From: Candidatus Colinaster equi | Lineage (GTDB): Bacteria; Bacillota; Clostridia; Lachnospirales; Lachnospiraceae | DNA length: 55,038 bases | Direction: 5' to 3' | Assembly (NCBI GenBank): GCA_018064425.1 | Contig: JAGHVF010000026.1 | Coordinates: 1 to 55,038, forward strand | Part shown: positions 45,255 to 54,384 of the stretch, one piece after another | Layout of the letters: each line of letters starts with the position of its first letter | Numbering within the stretch: position 1 is the first letter of the stretch | Notes under the pieces: generated by a model | Told to the model about the DNA's origin: nothing | The model's input: the letters and a program-made list of their open reading frames with translations, nothing else | Databases searched by the model: none | Program-made: the position numbers and the translations under genes

Positions 45255-46457
45255 ATGATTAAAGTTGCAGTTTTAGGTTACGGTACAGTAGGTAGCGGTG
45301 TTGTTCAGGTTATTCAGGATAACGCAGCGCTTATCAGTAAAAGAGTGGGAGACGACATTGAAGTAAAGTATATTCTTGATTTGCGTGAGTTCCCGGGTGA
45401 TAAGAATGAAGATAAAGTAGTACATGATATTAATGTTATTTTGGATGATCCGGAAGTTAGCATTGTATGCGAAACAATGGGTGGTGTAAATCCTGCCTTC
45501 CAGTTCTCTAAGGATGCTTTGGCAAAAGGTAAGAGCGTATGTACCTCCAATAAGGAACTTGTAGAGAATCATGGTCCGGAGCTTATTGCACTTGCTAAGC
45601 AGAATAACTGCAATTACTTGTTTGAGGCAAGCGTAGGCGGCGGTATTCCGATTATTCGCCCGATGAATTCGTCACTTGCACCGGAAGAGATTGTTCGAAT
45701 CATGGGTATTTTGAACGGAACAACCAATTTCATTTTGACAAAGATGGCAAAGGAAGGTGCTGCATATGCTGATGTTCTTAAGCAGGCTCAGGAACTTGGA
45801 TATGCCGAGCGTAATCCGGAAGCAGATGTAGAAGGTCATGATGCGGGAAGAAAGATAGCGATCCTGTCTTCACTTATGACAGGAAAAACTGTTAAGTTTG
45901 CAGATGTACATACGGAAGGTATTACAAAAATTGAGACAATAGATTTTGAATATGCTGCCAAGATGGGCAAATCAATAAAGCTTATTGCTATGGCTGAGCA
46001 GAAGGACGGCAAGCTTACCGCATTGGTTGCACCGTTTATGATTGGCGCCGATCATCCGCTTAACGGCGTGAATGGCGTATTTAATGCAATATATGTGACA
46101 GGCAATATGCTCGGTGATGTAATGTTCTACGGACAGGGAGCCGGTAAACTTGCAACAGCAAGCGCCGTTGTATCCGATGTTATTGAGTGTGCGCGTAATT
46201 TGGACAGAACTCTTCCTGTTGTTTGGGACGACGAGAAGCTTGATGTTGAGGATTACACAGCAAGTGAGCGTTGCTTCTTTGTAAGGGCAGCAATCGGCAG
46301 TCGTAGCCAGGTACTTAATACATTCGGTTCGATTAATGAGATAAGAGTTACGGATGAGGAATTTGCATTCGTTACAAATAAAATGTCTGAGCAGGCATTT
46401 AACAAGCTTATTGCCTCTGTTGATAAAGTTATTTCAACAATCAGAGTGGCTGAATAA
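45255..46457 (+). CDS. hom: Homoserine dehydrogenase
   Basis: 400 residues. It reduces aspartate semialdehyde to homoserine with NAD(P)H, the branch point to threonine and methionine. Seen: the Rossmann start IKVAVLGYGTVGSGVVQVIQ, CETMGGVNPAFQFSKDALAK, the catalytic Lys region EASVGGGIPIIRPMNSSL and the substrate motif GILNGTTNFILTKMAKEG plus AERNPEADVEGHDAGRK. It is about 30 residues shorter than enzymes with a full C-terminal ACT domain, and the end has only a short diverged one; the separate ACT protein just before may supply feedback control. AAGGAGGA precedes the ATG. Confidence 0.96.
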   Translation: MIKVAVLGYGTVGSGVVQVIQDNAALISKRVGDDIEVKYILDLREFPGDKNEDKVVHDINVILDDPEVSIVCETMGGVNPAFQFSKDALAKGKSVCTSNKELVENHGPELIALAKQNNCNYLFEASVGGGIPIIRPMNSSLAPEEIVRIMGILNGTTNFILTKMAKEGAAYADVLKQAQELGYAERNPEADVEGHDAGRKIAILSSLMTGKTVKFADVHTEGITKIETIDFEYAAKMGKSIKLIAMAEQKDGKLTALVAPFMIGADHPLNGVNGVFNAIYVTGNMLGDVMFYGQGAGKLATASAVVSDVIECARNLDRTLPVVWDDEKLDVEDYTASERCFFVRAAIGSRSQVLNTFGSINEIRVTDEEFAFVTNKMSEQAFNKLIASVDKVISTIRVAE

Positions 46458-46486
46458 AGAATGGCGTTTGCAGGAGTGAGGATATT

Positions 46487-47689
46487 ATGAAATATGTTGT
46501 TGTTTTAGGAGACGGAATGGCGGATGAGCCGATAGAAGCATTGGGTAATAAGACGCCGCTTGAATATGCCGACACACCGAATATGGATAGACTTAGCAAA
46601 GTATCGGAAATAGGTATGGTACATACAATTCCGGATGGAATGAAGCCGGGTTCGGATACAGCTAATTTGTCGGTTATAGGATATGATCCGAAAAAATACT
46701 ATTCCGGAAGATCACCGCTTGAAGCGTTAAGCATTGGTGTGCCGATGGAAGATACCGATATTGCGATAAGATGCAATATTGTTACTATATCGGATGATGA
46801 TGTTGCATTTGAGGATAAAACAATCATCGATCACAGTTCGAGCGAAATCAGTACAGAGGATTGTGCTGTATTGCTTGATGCGGTTAAGGAAGCATTACAG
46901 GATGAAATTTATCAATTTTATCTTGGTACAAGCTATAGACATTGCCTTATTTGGAAAAACGGTTCGGTTGTAGAACTGACACCGCCTCATGATGTGCTTA
47001 CCAGACAAATCGGTCAGTATTTGCCTGATGATGCGGCACTTCGCAATATGATGGAAAAGAGTTATGAGATATTAAAGAATCACCCTATGAACATCGAGCG
47101 CAAGAAGAAGGGACTTAATCCTGCCAACTGTTGCTGGTTCTGGGGAGCAGGCACCAAACCGATGCTTGATTCTTTTGAAGAGAAGACAGGCAAGAAAGGT
47201 ATGATGATATCTGCGGTTGATTTGCTTAAAGGTATTGCAGTCGGAGCAGGAATGGGTGTTGCCGAGGTCGAGGGTGCAAACGGTGGCCTGGAGACCAATT
47301 ATGAAGGCAAGACCGATGCGGCGATTAAAGCTTTGTGCGAAGACGGATATGATTTTGCCTATATTCATGTTGAAGCTCCGGATGAGATGGGACATCAGGG
47401 AAGCCCGGAGAGAAAGATAAAAGCAATTGAATATCTTGATAAAAGAGTGATTGGAAGATTGACGGATGCTCTTGATAAAAAAGGCGTTGATTACAGAATG
47501 CTGGTTTTACCCGATCATCCTACACCTTGCAGAGTCAGAACACATACAGCGGACAATGTACCTTATATGTTGTATGATTCGACCGAACATGTTGACAGCA
47601 AATTTGATTATAACGAGAAATGCGGCGAAGCCAGCGGCATTTTGATGGCAAAAGGTCATGAGTTAATTAATCATTTGTTTGAGAAATAG
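46487..47689 (+). CDS. ApgM-like phosphomutase, proposed homoserine kinase
   Basis: 400 residues of the alkaline phosphatase superfamily: the N-terminal metal site VVLGDGMADEPIEALGNKTP, PDGMKPGSDTANLSVIGYDP with the catalytic Ser/Thr region, and the C-terminal VEAPDEMGHQGSPERKIKAI and LPDHPTPCRVRTHTADNVPY metal ligands. By sequence it is an archaeal-type cofactor-independent phosphoglycerate mutase. But the bacterial branch that lies between hom and lysC has been proposed as the missing homoserine kinase of threonine synthesis. No thrB is in the window, which agrees with that role. Function is by context. Confidence 0.88.
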   Translation: MKYVVVLGDGMADEPIEALGNKTPLEYADTPNMDRLSKVSEIGMVHTIPDGMKPGSDTANLSVIGYDPKKYYSGRSPLEALSIGVPMEDTDIAIRCNIVTISDDDVAFEDKTIIDHSSSEISTEDCAVLLDAVKEALQDEIYQFYLGTSYRHCLIWKNGSVVELTPPHDVLTRQIGQYLPDDAALRNMMEKSYEILKNHPMNIERKKKGLNPANCCWFWGAGTKPMLDSFEEKTGKKGMMISAVDLLKGIAVGAGMGVAEVEGANGGLETNYEGKTDAAIKALCEDGYDFAYIHVEAPDEMGHQGSPERKIKAIEYLDKRVIGRLTDALDKKGVDYRMLVLPDHPTPCRVRTHTADNVPYMLYDSTEHVDSKFDYNEKCGEASGILMAKGHELINHLFEK

Positions 47690-47718
47690 AAATTATAAAT
47701 TGTGATGAGGAAAATGTG

Positions 47719-49038
47719 ATGAAAAAAGTTGTTAAGTTCGGAGGAAGCTCGCTTGCCAGTGCAGAGCAGTTTATGAAGGTCGGCGAGATAGTAAGAAGCG
47801 ATAGCGCGAGAAGATATGTCGTGCCAAGTGCACCGGGAAAGAGATATACATCAGATACAAAAGTAACTGATATGTTGTATGCATGTTATGCACTTGCTGA
47901 GGCAGATAAGGATTTCTCTAAGCAGTTGAAGGCTATTAAGGCAAGATACAATGAAATAATTGAAGGCCTTAAGCTTGATATGACTCTTGATGAGGAATTT
48001 AAAGTAGTTGAGAAGAATTTTAAAGAAAAGGCCGGTAAAGATTATGCGGCCAGCAGAGGCGAATTCTTAAACGGTAAGATTATGGCTGTATATTTGGGAT
48101 ATACTTTTATCGATGCAGCTGAGGTTATCAGATTCGATGAGGAAGGAAACTTTGATTCCGAGACTACAAATGCATTGCTCGGAGCAAAGCTTAACCAAGT
48201 TGATTCGGCTGTTGTTCCGGGATTCTATGGCGCATATGCAGATGGAAAAGTTAAAACATTTTCACGTGGCGGTTCGGATATTACCGGTTCGATTGTAGCG
48301 AGAGCAGCGAAAGTAGATGTATATGAAAATTGGACTGATGTATCCGGATTCTTGGTAGCAGACCCTCGTATTATTGATAATCCTGCCGGAATTGAGACAA
48401 TCACATACAGAGAACTTCGAGAGTTGTCATATATGGGAGCATCCGTATTGCATGAAGATGCTATTTTCCCTGTAAGAAGAGAAGGTATTCCGATTAATAT
48501 CAAGAATACAAATGCACCTGAAGATGCAGGCACATGGATTGTGGAAAGTACATGCCAGAAGTCAAAATATACCATTACAGGTATTGCCGGTAAGAAGGGA
48601 TTCTGCTCTGTTAATATTGAAAAAGCCAAAATGAATGGTGAGATTGGTTTCGGTAGAAAAGTTCTTCAGGTATTTGAGGATAACGGAATCTCATTTGAAC
48701 ATATGCCTTCGGGAATTGATACAATGACGGTGTTCGTTCATCAGGATGAATTTATGGATAAGGAGCAACAGGTAGTATCAGGTATTCATCGCCTTAGCGA
48801 GCCTGATAGCATAGATATTGAATCGGACCTTGCTCTTATTGCGGTTGTAGGTAGAGGTATGAAATCTACAAGAGGTACTGCCGGACGTATCTTCTCGGCA
48901 CTTGCACATGCCAATGTCAATGTTAAGATGATTGACCAGGGCTCATCCGAATTGAATATCATTATTGGTGTTGCCAATAGTGATTTTGAGACTGCTATCA
49001 AGGCAATCTACGATATTTTTGTTACAGTAAGCTTATAA
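47719..49038 (+). CDS. lysC: Aspartate kinase
   Basis: 439 residues from ATG at 47719, with TGAGG 9 nt ahead (GTG at 47716 is an in-frame alternative). The kinase domain has VVKFGGSSLASAEQFMKVGE and GRGGSDITGSIVARAAKVDV, then WTDVSGFLVADPRII. Two ACT domains form the C-terminal 150 residues (YTITGIAGKKGFCSVNIEKA and LALIAVVGRGMKSTRGTAGR), the sites of lysine or threonine feedback. It makes aspartyl phosphate, first step to Lys, Thr and Met. It is the last gene of the operon. Confidence 0.96.
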   Translation: MKKVVKFGGSSLASAEQFMKVGEIVRSDSARRYVVPSAPGKRYTSDTKVTDMLYACYALAEADKDFSKQLKAIKARYNEIIEGLKLDMTLDEEFKVVEKNFKEKAGKDYAASRGEFLNGKIMAVYLGYTFIDAAEVIRFDEEGNFDSETTNALLGAKLNQVDSAVVPGFYGAYADGKVKTFSRGGSDITGSIVARAAKVDVYENWTDVSGFLVADPRIIDNPAGIETITYRELRELSYMGASVLHEDAIFPVRREGIPINIKNTNAPEDAGTWIVESTCQKSKYTITGIAGKKGFCSVNIEKAKMNGEIGFGRKVLQVFEDNGISFEHMPSGIDTMTVFVHQDEFMDKEQQVVSGIHRLSEPDSIDIESDLALIAVVGRGMKSTRGTAGRIFSALAHANVNVKMIDQGSSELNIIIGVANSDFETAIKAIYDIFVTVSL

Positions 49039-49048
49039 TTTTTATATA

Positions 49049-49126
49049 AGACCTGTCCTTTGTGATATGCATTATTGCGTGCGTTAACGTAAAATCGGTG
49101 CATATCGTAAGGGGCAGGTCTTTTTT
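49049..49126 (+). terminator. Long terminator after lysC
   Basis: AGACCTG (49049-49055) pairs with CAGGTCT (49115-49121), and inside it GATATGCA (49064-49071) with TGCATATC (49099-49106); a T6 run (49121-49126) ends it. It closes the threonine operon. Confidence 0.85.
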
Positions 49127-49217
49127 GCTTGGTAAAAATACATATTTGTATGGAAAAAATTTACCGGTTTAACGCAATGATAAGTATTGTGTGCTTTAAT
49201 AATTATTTCCCGTGTGG

Positions 49218-49243
49218 TATACTTTGTTGGTATTGTATACAAT
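49218..49243 (+). promoter_or_regulatory. Extended -10 and GntR-like palindrome before the first SNF gene
   Basis: TGGTATACT is an extended -10 (TG at 49215-49216, TATACT 49218-49223). ATTGTATACAAT (49232-49243), a perfect 12-bp palindrome, lies right at the likely start site, 26 bp ahead of the coding start. Its core TTGTATACAA is the same as at 42712-42721. A repressor bound there would block initiation. Confidence 0.5.
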
Positions 49244-49268
49244 TTTGTAGATTGGGAAGTGTGTATTT

Positions 49269-50609
49269 ATGGAAAAAAGAGAAAAGCTTGGAAGTAGATT
49301 GGGCTTTATTTTGCTTAGTGCGGGTTGCGCAATCGGATGCGGAAACGTATGGAAATTCCCTTGGATGTGCGGACAGTACGGTGGCGGAGCTTTCTTACTG
49401 GTATATTTTGTATTTTTAATTATACTTGGAATTCCGATGTTAAGCATGGAATTTGCATTGGGACGTTCAGCACAGGTAAGCCCTGTTAAGATGTATCACA
49501 AATTCGGTGAAAAGGGCCGTAAATTCCGTTTTCACGGATATATGTCGCTTATAGGTTCCATCGCATTGATGGCATTCTATACAGTGGTTGCCGGCTGGAT
49601 TATGTATTACCTTGTAAAATTTGCGACGGGAACATATGAGAATTTGGGATTTGGAAGTATGATATCTAATCCTACAATCAATGTATCCTATATGGCAGTC
49701 GTTGTGATTGTTTCTTTTACGATTCTTATGTTTGATATTTCGAAAGGTCTTGAGAACATCACAAAGAAGATGATGCTTGTGCTGTTTGCGCTGATGATAG
49801 TTCTTTCAATCAGCAGTATGTTTATGAGCGGTGCTGCGGAAGGTCTCAAATTCTATTTGATACCCGATTTTGGTAAGATTAACGGTGACGTTATAGTGGC
49901 TGCAATGAATCAGGCATTCTTTTCGCTGTCAGTAGGTATGGGCTCAATGGCAATCTTCGGAAGCTACATTGACAAAGGACGCAGCTTACTTGGTGAATCT
50001 ATTACTGTTGCGTCACTTGATACGTTGGTTGCAATTATGGCGGGACTTATTATTTTTCCGTCTTGTTATACATTCGGAATTGAGCCGGGGGCAGGACCAT
50101 CATTGCTTTTTGACACGATGGCAGTTGTTTTTAGCAATATGCAGGCCGGCAGACTGTTTGGAACGATGTTCTTTGCATTTATGACATTCGCGGCGTTATC
50201 GACTGTTTTGACTGTATGTGAGAATACAGTAGCCTGTGTATGCGAATTGCTTGGCTGGAAGAGAAGAAAGGCATGTATGGTGTCGTGTGTGGTTGTTTTT
50301 GTTCTTTCGTTAACTACTGCACTCGGATACAGTGTATGGCATTTCGAACCGTTCGCAGAAGGAAGTGCATGGCTTGATTTATGGGATTTCGTTGTATCAA
50401 GTAATTTTCTTCCGTTTGGAAGTGTTATTATTGCTTTCTTTTGCACAAGTGACAAGTTCGGTTGGGGCTGGGATAACTTTATGGCAGAAGTTAATACCGG
50501 AAAAGGCATAAAAGTAAAGAATTGGATGAAACCTATATTTAAATATGTTGCACCGTTGCTTGCATTATTTATTTATATATATGGTATCATCACATTCAAT
50601 TACGGTTAA
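49269..50609 (+). CDS. Sodium-dependent transporter, SNF family
   Basis: 446 residues, about eleven membrane helices. The start REKLGSRLGFILLSAGCAIG then CGNVWKFPWMCGQYGGGAFL is the sodium and substrate site of helix 1 of neurotransmitter:sodium symporters, and QAFFSLSVGMGSMAIFGSYI is helix 6. Bacterial members take up amino acids such as Leu, Trp, Tyr or Met with sodium. The substrate is not predictable. It is preceded by an operator-like palindrome and followed by a paralogue. Confidence 0.93.
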   Translation: MEKREKLGSRLGFILLSAGCAIGCGNVWKFPWMCGQYGGGAFLLVYFVFLIILGIPMLSMEFALGRSAQVSPVKMYHKFGEKGRKFRFHGYMSLIGSIALMAFYTVVAGWIMYYLVKFATGTYENLGFGSMISNPTINVSYMAVVVIVSFTILMFDISKGLENITKKMMLVLFALMIVLSISSMFMSGAAEGLKFYLIPDFGKINGDVIVAAMNQAFFSLSVGMGSMAIFGSYIDKGRSLLGESITVASLDTLVAIMAGLIIFPSCYTFGIEPGAGPSLLFDTMAVVFSNMQAGRLFGTMFFAFMTFAALSTVLTVCENTVACVCELLGWKRRKACMVSCVVVFVLSLTTALGYSVWHFEPFAEGSAWLDLWDFVVSSNFLPFGSVIIAFFCTSDKFGWGWDNFMAEVNTGKGIKVKNWMKPIFKYVAPLLALFIYIYGIITFNYG

Positions 50610-50730
50610 AGTCAGGAAGTACAAATGTATATAATGTGCGGATAACGGTGCGGGTGTCGATTGAGATACGCCGGGGCGCTATTCAAACGAATATATGAAT
50701 ATATATAGAAATGAGAGGCTGGGATAGAAA

Positions 50731-52092
50731 GTGGAAACAAAGAAAAAAGAAGGATTTGCCAGTACATTAGGATTCATTCTGGCAACAGCGGGATCGGCAG
50801 TAGGACTTGGAAATATATGGAGATTTCCGTATTTGGCTGCAAAATACGGTGGCGGATTTTTTTTGCTGGTCTATATAATTTTGGCACTTACATTTGGATT
50901 TACACTTATGATAACAGAGCTTGCTATCGGCAGAAAGACCGGTAAATCGGTTGTCTCTGCGTTCAAAACAATGGATGGCAAATTCGGTGCATTGGGAATA
51001 GTCGAAGCAATTGTTCCGATAATTATTGTGCCGTATTATTGTGTAATCGGCGGCTGGGTAATCAAATATTTGTCTGTTTATATGTTCGGTCATGAGGCGG
51101 AAGCAGCTGATGATGGTACATTTTTCTCGGCACACATATCCAATTGCTCAAGTTCAACATTATTCTTTGCCATATTTGCGGTGATTACAGCTATAGTAAT
51201 AGTGTTTGGCATAGAGAAGGGTATAGAGACAGTCAGCAAGTTTATGATGCCTGCACTTGTTGTACTTATAATTGGCGTGGCTGTATATACTATGATGATT
51301 CCGGGAGCATTGGATGGAATAAAGTATTACCTTTTGCCTAATTTCAATGATTTTTCGGGAATGAAATTGCTTAAAACGGTAGTTGCGGCAATGGGACAGC
51401 TGTTCTATTCGCTGTCGATTGCGATGGGTATATTGATTACGTACGGTTCGTATATGAAGAAGAGTGATTCTTTGGAGAAATCCGTACATCAAATCAGTTT
51501 CTTTGATACATTTATTGCATTCTTAGCCGGACTTATTATTGTTCCGGGAGTATTTGCGTTCAGCGGAGGAGACGCAGGGGCAATTAATGCAGGTCCAAGC
51601 CTTATGTTTGTTACGTTACCCAATGTATTTGCATCAATGCGAGGAGGCAGAATTGTCGGTATATTATTCTTCCTTTTGGTTACATTGGCGGCTTTGACTT
51701 CTTCGATTGCATTGCTTGAGGCTATGGTTGCGGGAGTTATGGATCTTACAAAAATGAAAAGACCTGTAGCAACACTTGTTTGCTTTATCATTGTAATTGT
51801 TTTGGGCTTAACATCTGTATTCGGTTACAGCATATGGTCTGATGTTACAATATTCGGATATCAATTCTTAGATTTCTATGATTTCATATCCAATAATGTA
51901 ATTATGCCATTGGTGGCTCTGCTTACATGTGTTGTTGTCGGATATGTTGTCGGAACAAACTGGGTAGAAGAAGAGGTGCTTATCGGACAGAAGAAATTTG
52001 CTGCAGTAAAAGTATTTCGCGTTATGGTTAAGTATGTCTGTCCTATAGGAATGATTATTATTCTGGCTTCAGCATTTGTTATGTCATTGTAG
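50731..52092 (+). CDS. Sodium-dependent transporter, SNF family (second copy)
   Basis: 453 residues from a GTG start. It has the same fold markers as its neighbour (TLGFILATAGSAVGLGNIWR, FPYLAAKYGGGFFLLVYIIL, GQLFYSLSIAMGILITYGSY) but only modest identity by eye, so it is an old duplication or a second acquisition rather than a recent copy. Helix 1 reads AGSAVGLGN, closer to the general family than the SAGCAIGCGN form of the first. The 121-bp gap between them has a TATAAT-like box (about 50630) but no operator seen. Confidence 0.93.
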   Translation: METKKKEGFASTLGFILATAGSAVGLGNIWRFPYLAAKYGGGFFLLVYIILALTFGFTLMITELAIGRKTGKSVVSAFKTMDGKFGALGIVEAIVPIIIVPYYCVIGGWVIKYLSVYMFGHEAEAADDGTFFSAHISNCSSSTLFFAIFAVITAIVIVFGIEKGIETVSKFMMPALVVLIIGVAVYTMMIPGALDGIKYYLLPNFNDFSGMKLLKTVVAAMGQLFYSLSIAMGILITYGSYMKKSDSLEKSVHQISFFDTFIAFLAGLIIVPGVFAFSGGDAGAINAGPSLMFVTLPNVFASMRGGRIVGILFFLLVTLAALTSSIALLEAMVAGVMDLTKMKRPVATLVCFIIVIVLGLTSVFGYSIWSDVTIFGYQFLDFYDFISNNVIMPLVALLTCVVVGYVVGTNWVEEEVLIGQKKFAAVKVFRVMVKYVCPIGMIIILASAFVMSL

Positions 52093-52131
52093 TCTTACAA
52101 GGACAATATTGATATATAGTGTAAAGGATTA

Positions 52132-52160
52132 AGACGTGCCGTTTTATGGCACGTCTTTTT
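52132..52160 (+). terminator. Terminator after the second SNF gene
   Basis: AGACGTGCC-GTTTTAT-GGCACGTCT (52132-52156) is a perfect 9-bp stem followed by a T-run. Confidence 0.93.
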
Positions 52161-52400
52161 GTTGTGACGACGAGGAAAATACATCAAGCTTGCGCGAATG
52201 TATTTGACGACCGTTAAGTAGCCGAAAGAACTTGCAAAGAGTGATTTAGCGCTATTTTGTGTTGATGAATATAGAGATGATTTAATTGTTCATAACAATG
52301 CAAATGTAGATACAATATATATAATTGAAATAATATAAACAGATAATAGATATAAATTACGATTATTTTGAAAAAATATAAATAAATTTGAAAAATAGTG

Positions 52401-52429
52401 TTGACAATTCGCAAGACAAGGAGTATAGT
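52401..52429 (+). promoter_or_regulatory. Strong rRNA-like promoter of the candidate RNA gene
   Basis: TTGACA (52401-52406), 17 bp, then TATAGT (52424-52429), preceded by an A/T-rich UP-like tract. It matches the rRNA promoter at 54280-54308 in TTGAAAAATWGTGTTGACA upstream and in TATARTAACACT downstream. Confidence 0.8.
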
Positions 52430-52432
52430 AAC

Positions 52433-52750
52433 ACTATAAACAAGAGAGAGAAAGAAATCCTACTTAATCAGGTAGGTGTCTATAGATGAGAGTAGACAAA
52501 GTAAAAGAAAGAATATAAGGAGGGCGGACCACCAGACTACTAAGCTTATATTTAAAGAGACGTTAGTTGGAGCATAGAACGAGCGAGAGATGATAATCGC
52601 AGCACATAAGTGCACATGGTAAAAATGCTATTGGAGACGTCAAACAATTGAATAAGGAGATGGATTGAATTAACAGAAAGAGAGGTATAGTCCATTGGAG
52701 CCATCGTTTTAGAGGCGGATATCAGATTTCGAATCGGGTATCCGCTTTTT
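52433..52750 (+). ncRNA. Candidate structured non-coding RNA, about 320 nt, family not identified
   Basis: A strong promoter and a strong terminator enclose a span without any plausible gene. Possible stems: ACTATA (52433-52438) with TATAGT (52686-52691) as closing stem, CCTAC-N8-GTAGG (52459-52476), GTCTA-N10-TAGAC (52478-52497), GCGA-N10-TCGC (52583-52600), GCAC-ATAA-GTGC (52602-52613), GACGT (52559-52563) with ACGTC (52637-52641). The word TTGGAG comes three times at exact 64-nt steps (52567, 52631, 52695). The signature sequences of RNase P, tmRNA, SRP RNA and T-box are absent. A raiA-motif RNA or an unnamed class are options I cannot test. Confidence 0.6.
52715..52750 (+). terminator. 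Terminator of the candidate RNA
   Basis: GCGGATATC (52715-52723) pairs with GGGTATCCGC (52736-52745, one G-U), inner GATT-TCG-AATC extends it; T5 follows. Confidence 0.9.
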
Positions 52751-52867
52751 AATGCGTATATTTTGACAGCAGACTACTTTGCAATTGCGATACATAAGTT
52801 AATGGTGTAAAATGGTGAAGTTTGATAAAGAAATACGTGCAAATCGGAAAGTGTTGAGAATAGATAT

Positions 52868-54208
52868 ATGAGCGAAAGAAATAAGAAAAACGATAGTAAA
52901 AAAGTAATTCGAAAGAAACGTAGAGTCAGAAATCAGATAATAGCTTACGGAGTGGTAACTATTATATTGATTGGCTTGGGAATCGGTGGATATATTGGCG
53001 TATCTCGCCTGTCAAAAGAGATTGATCAATTGACGGAAGCGGCTGCTGAAACCACACAAGAAGAAACAGAGAGTGTGACAATTCCTGAAGAGAATCAGAT
53101 AGAAATTGTTGAACCCGAAACAGAGAGCGAGCCGGTTGAGTATTCAAAAGAGGAACTTTTGGAGGAACTGGTGCAGTCGTGCATAGATGAAATGCCGTTA
53201 GAGGATAAAGTTGCCGGCCTTTTTGTAGTGACACCCGAAAGCTTGACTGGAACAGATAAGGTGATTAAGGCCGGAGATGCAACAAAAGAGGCGCTTGCAA
53301 AATATCCTGTTGGCGGACTTATATATTTTAAACAGAATATTCAATCTGAAGAACAAATAAAGGAAATGCTTGCTAATACAAAGGAGTATAGTAAGTATCC
53401 GATTTTTCTTGCTGTCGATGAAGAGTTAGGGGAAGTTGCGCGCGTACAGTCTGCTTTGCAACTTGATAAAACGAAGACGGCTAAGGAACTTGGAGAAATA
53501 TCGGATGTACAGGCAACGAAGGATGAATATGGCATAATCGGAAACAGATTGCTTGAATATGGTTTCAATCTCGATTTTGCACCGGTAGCAGATATTTTGC
53601 TTGATGAGAATAACAAGGCGATCGGAGACCGTTCATTTGGTCAAGATACAAAAATTGTATCCGAACGAGTGTCGGCATCTGTTGAAGCTTTGAATGATTG
53701 CGGCGTTTTTTCGTGTCTTAAGCATTTCCCGGGCCAAGGTGCGGCCAACGGTGATACGCATGAAGGCATTGCTGCGACAACAAGGTCGGCGGATGATATT
53801 CGTGCCAATGAATTACAGCCGTTTGTTAGTGGAATAAGTGCCGGCACTAATATGATTATGGTGGGACATTTTGCGGCAGAGAGTCTGACAGGAGACAGCG
53901 CTTTACCGTGTTCTTTATCTAAAGAAGTGATGACTGATCTGCTAAGAGGCGAATGCCAATATGACGGAGTGATTATTACAGATGCACTGGCTATGAGTGC
54001 CATTTCTGACTATTATACATCCAAAGAAGCGGCGGTTAAGGCGTTGAAAGCCGGAGCGGATATGCTGCTTATGCCAAGCGATTTTGAAGAGGCGTATAAC
54101 GGCGTTCTTGAAGCTGTGAAGGAAGGCACAATTGATGAGCAGCGAATTGATGATTCACTGGCAAGAGTTTACAGGGTAAAATATGCTTCAACTATTGAGG
54201 ATGAATAG
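52868..54208 (+). CDS. Membrane-anchored GH3 beta-N-acetylhexosaminidase (NagZ-like)
   Basis: 446 residues. A basic N-terminus, one membrane helix (about 20-42, QIIAYGVVTIILIGLGIGGY) and an acidic Glu/Thr-rich linker (50-95) put the catalytic domain outside. The GH3 domain shows KHFPGQGAANGDTHEGIAAT (catalytic His-loop of NagZ-type enzymes, His in DTHEG) and VIITDALAMSAISDYY with the nucleophile Asp at about residue 371. It cleaves terminal N-acetylglucosamine from wall fragments. No C-terminal GH3 domain is present, as in NagZ. It may serve wall recycling. Confidence 0.92.
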   Translation: MSERNKKNDSKKVIRKKRRVRNQIIAYGVVTIILIGLGIGGYIGVSRLSKEIDQLTEAAAETTQEETESVTIPEENQIEIVEPETESEPVEYSKEELLEELVQSCIDEMPLEDKVAGLFVVTPESLTGTDKVIKAGDATKEALAKYPVGGLIYFKQNIQSEEQIKEMLANTKEYSKYPIFLAVDEELGEVARVQSALQLDKTKTAKELGEISDVQATKDEYGIIGNRLLEYGFNLDFAPVADILLDENNKAIGDRSFGQDTKIVSERVSASVEALNDCGVFSCLKHFPGQGAANGDTHEGIAATTRSADDIRANELQPFVSGISAGTNMIMVGHFAAESLTGDSALPCSLSKEVMTDLLRGECQYDGVIITDALAMSAISDYYTSKEAAVKALKAGADMLLMPSDFEEAYNGVLEAVKEGTIDEQRIDDSLARVYRVKYASTIEDE

Positions 54209-54279
54209 GCAAAAAACGCCTTCAAATCAATGTTTGAATACAGACAATAAAAAAAGATAAAAAAAATTGAAAAATTGTG

Positions 54280-54308
54280 TTGACACTACATGATTGTTTG
54301 GATATAAT
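54280..54308 (+). promoter_or_regulatory. rRNA operon promoter
   Basis: TTGACA (54280-54285), 17 bp, TATAAT (54303-54308), a fully consensus pair with an A-tract UP-like region upstream. A CGTCT-GACGA-AGACG hairpin follows in the leader. Confidence 0.9.
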
Positions 54309-54384
54309 AACACTTGCGTCTGACGAAGACGTAAAAACAAAAAAGAGATTCACATTGTTAGTAATGTGTGTTTCCTATGCGAAA

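Noticed and set aside
49269-52092. Recent tandem duplication of the SNF genes
   Set aside because: The two proteins share family motifs only; most residues differ by eye.
52430-52750. RNase P, tmRNA, SRP, 6S RNA or T-box as identity of the candidate RNA
   Set aside because: The hallmark sequences of RNase P, tmRNA, SRP RNA and T-box are not present; the length and the lack of one long bulged hairpin do not fit 6S.
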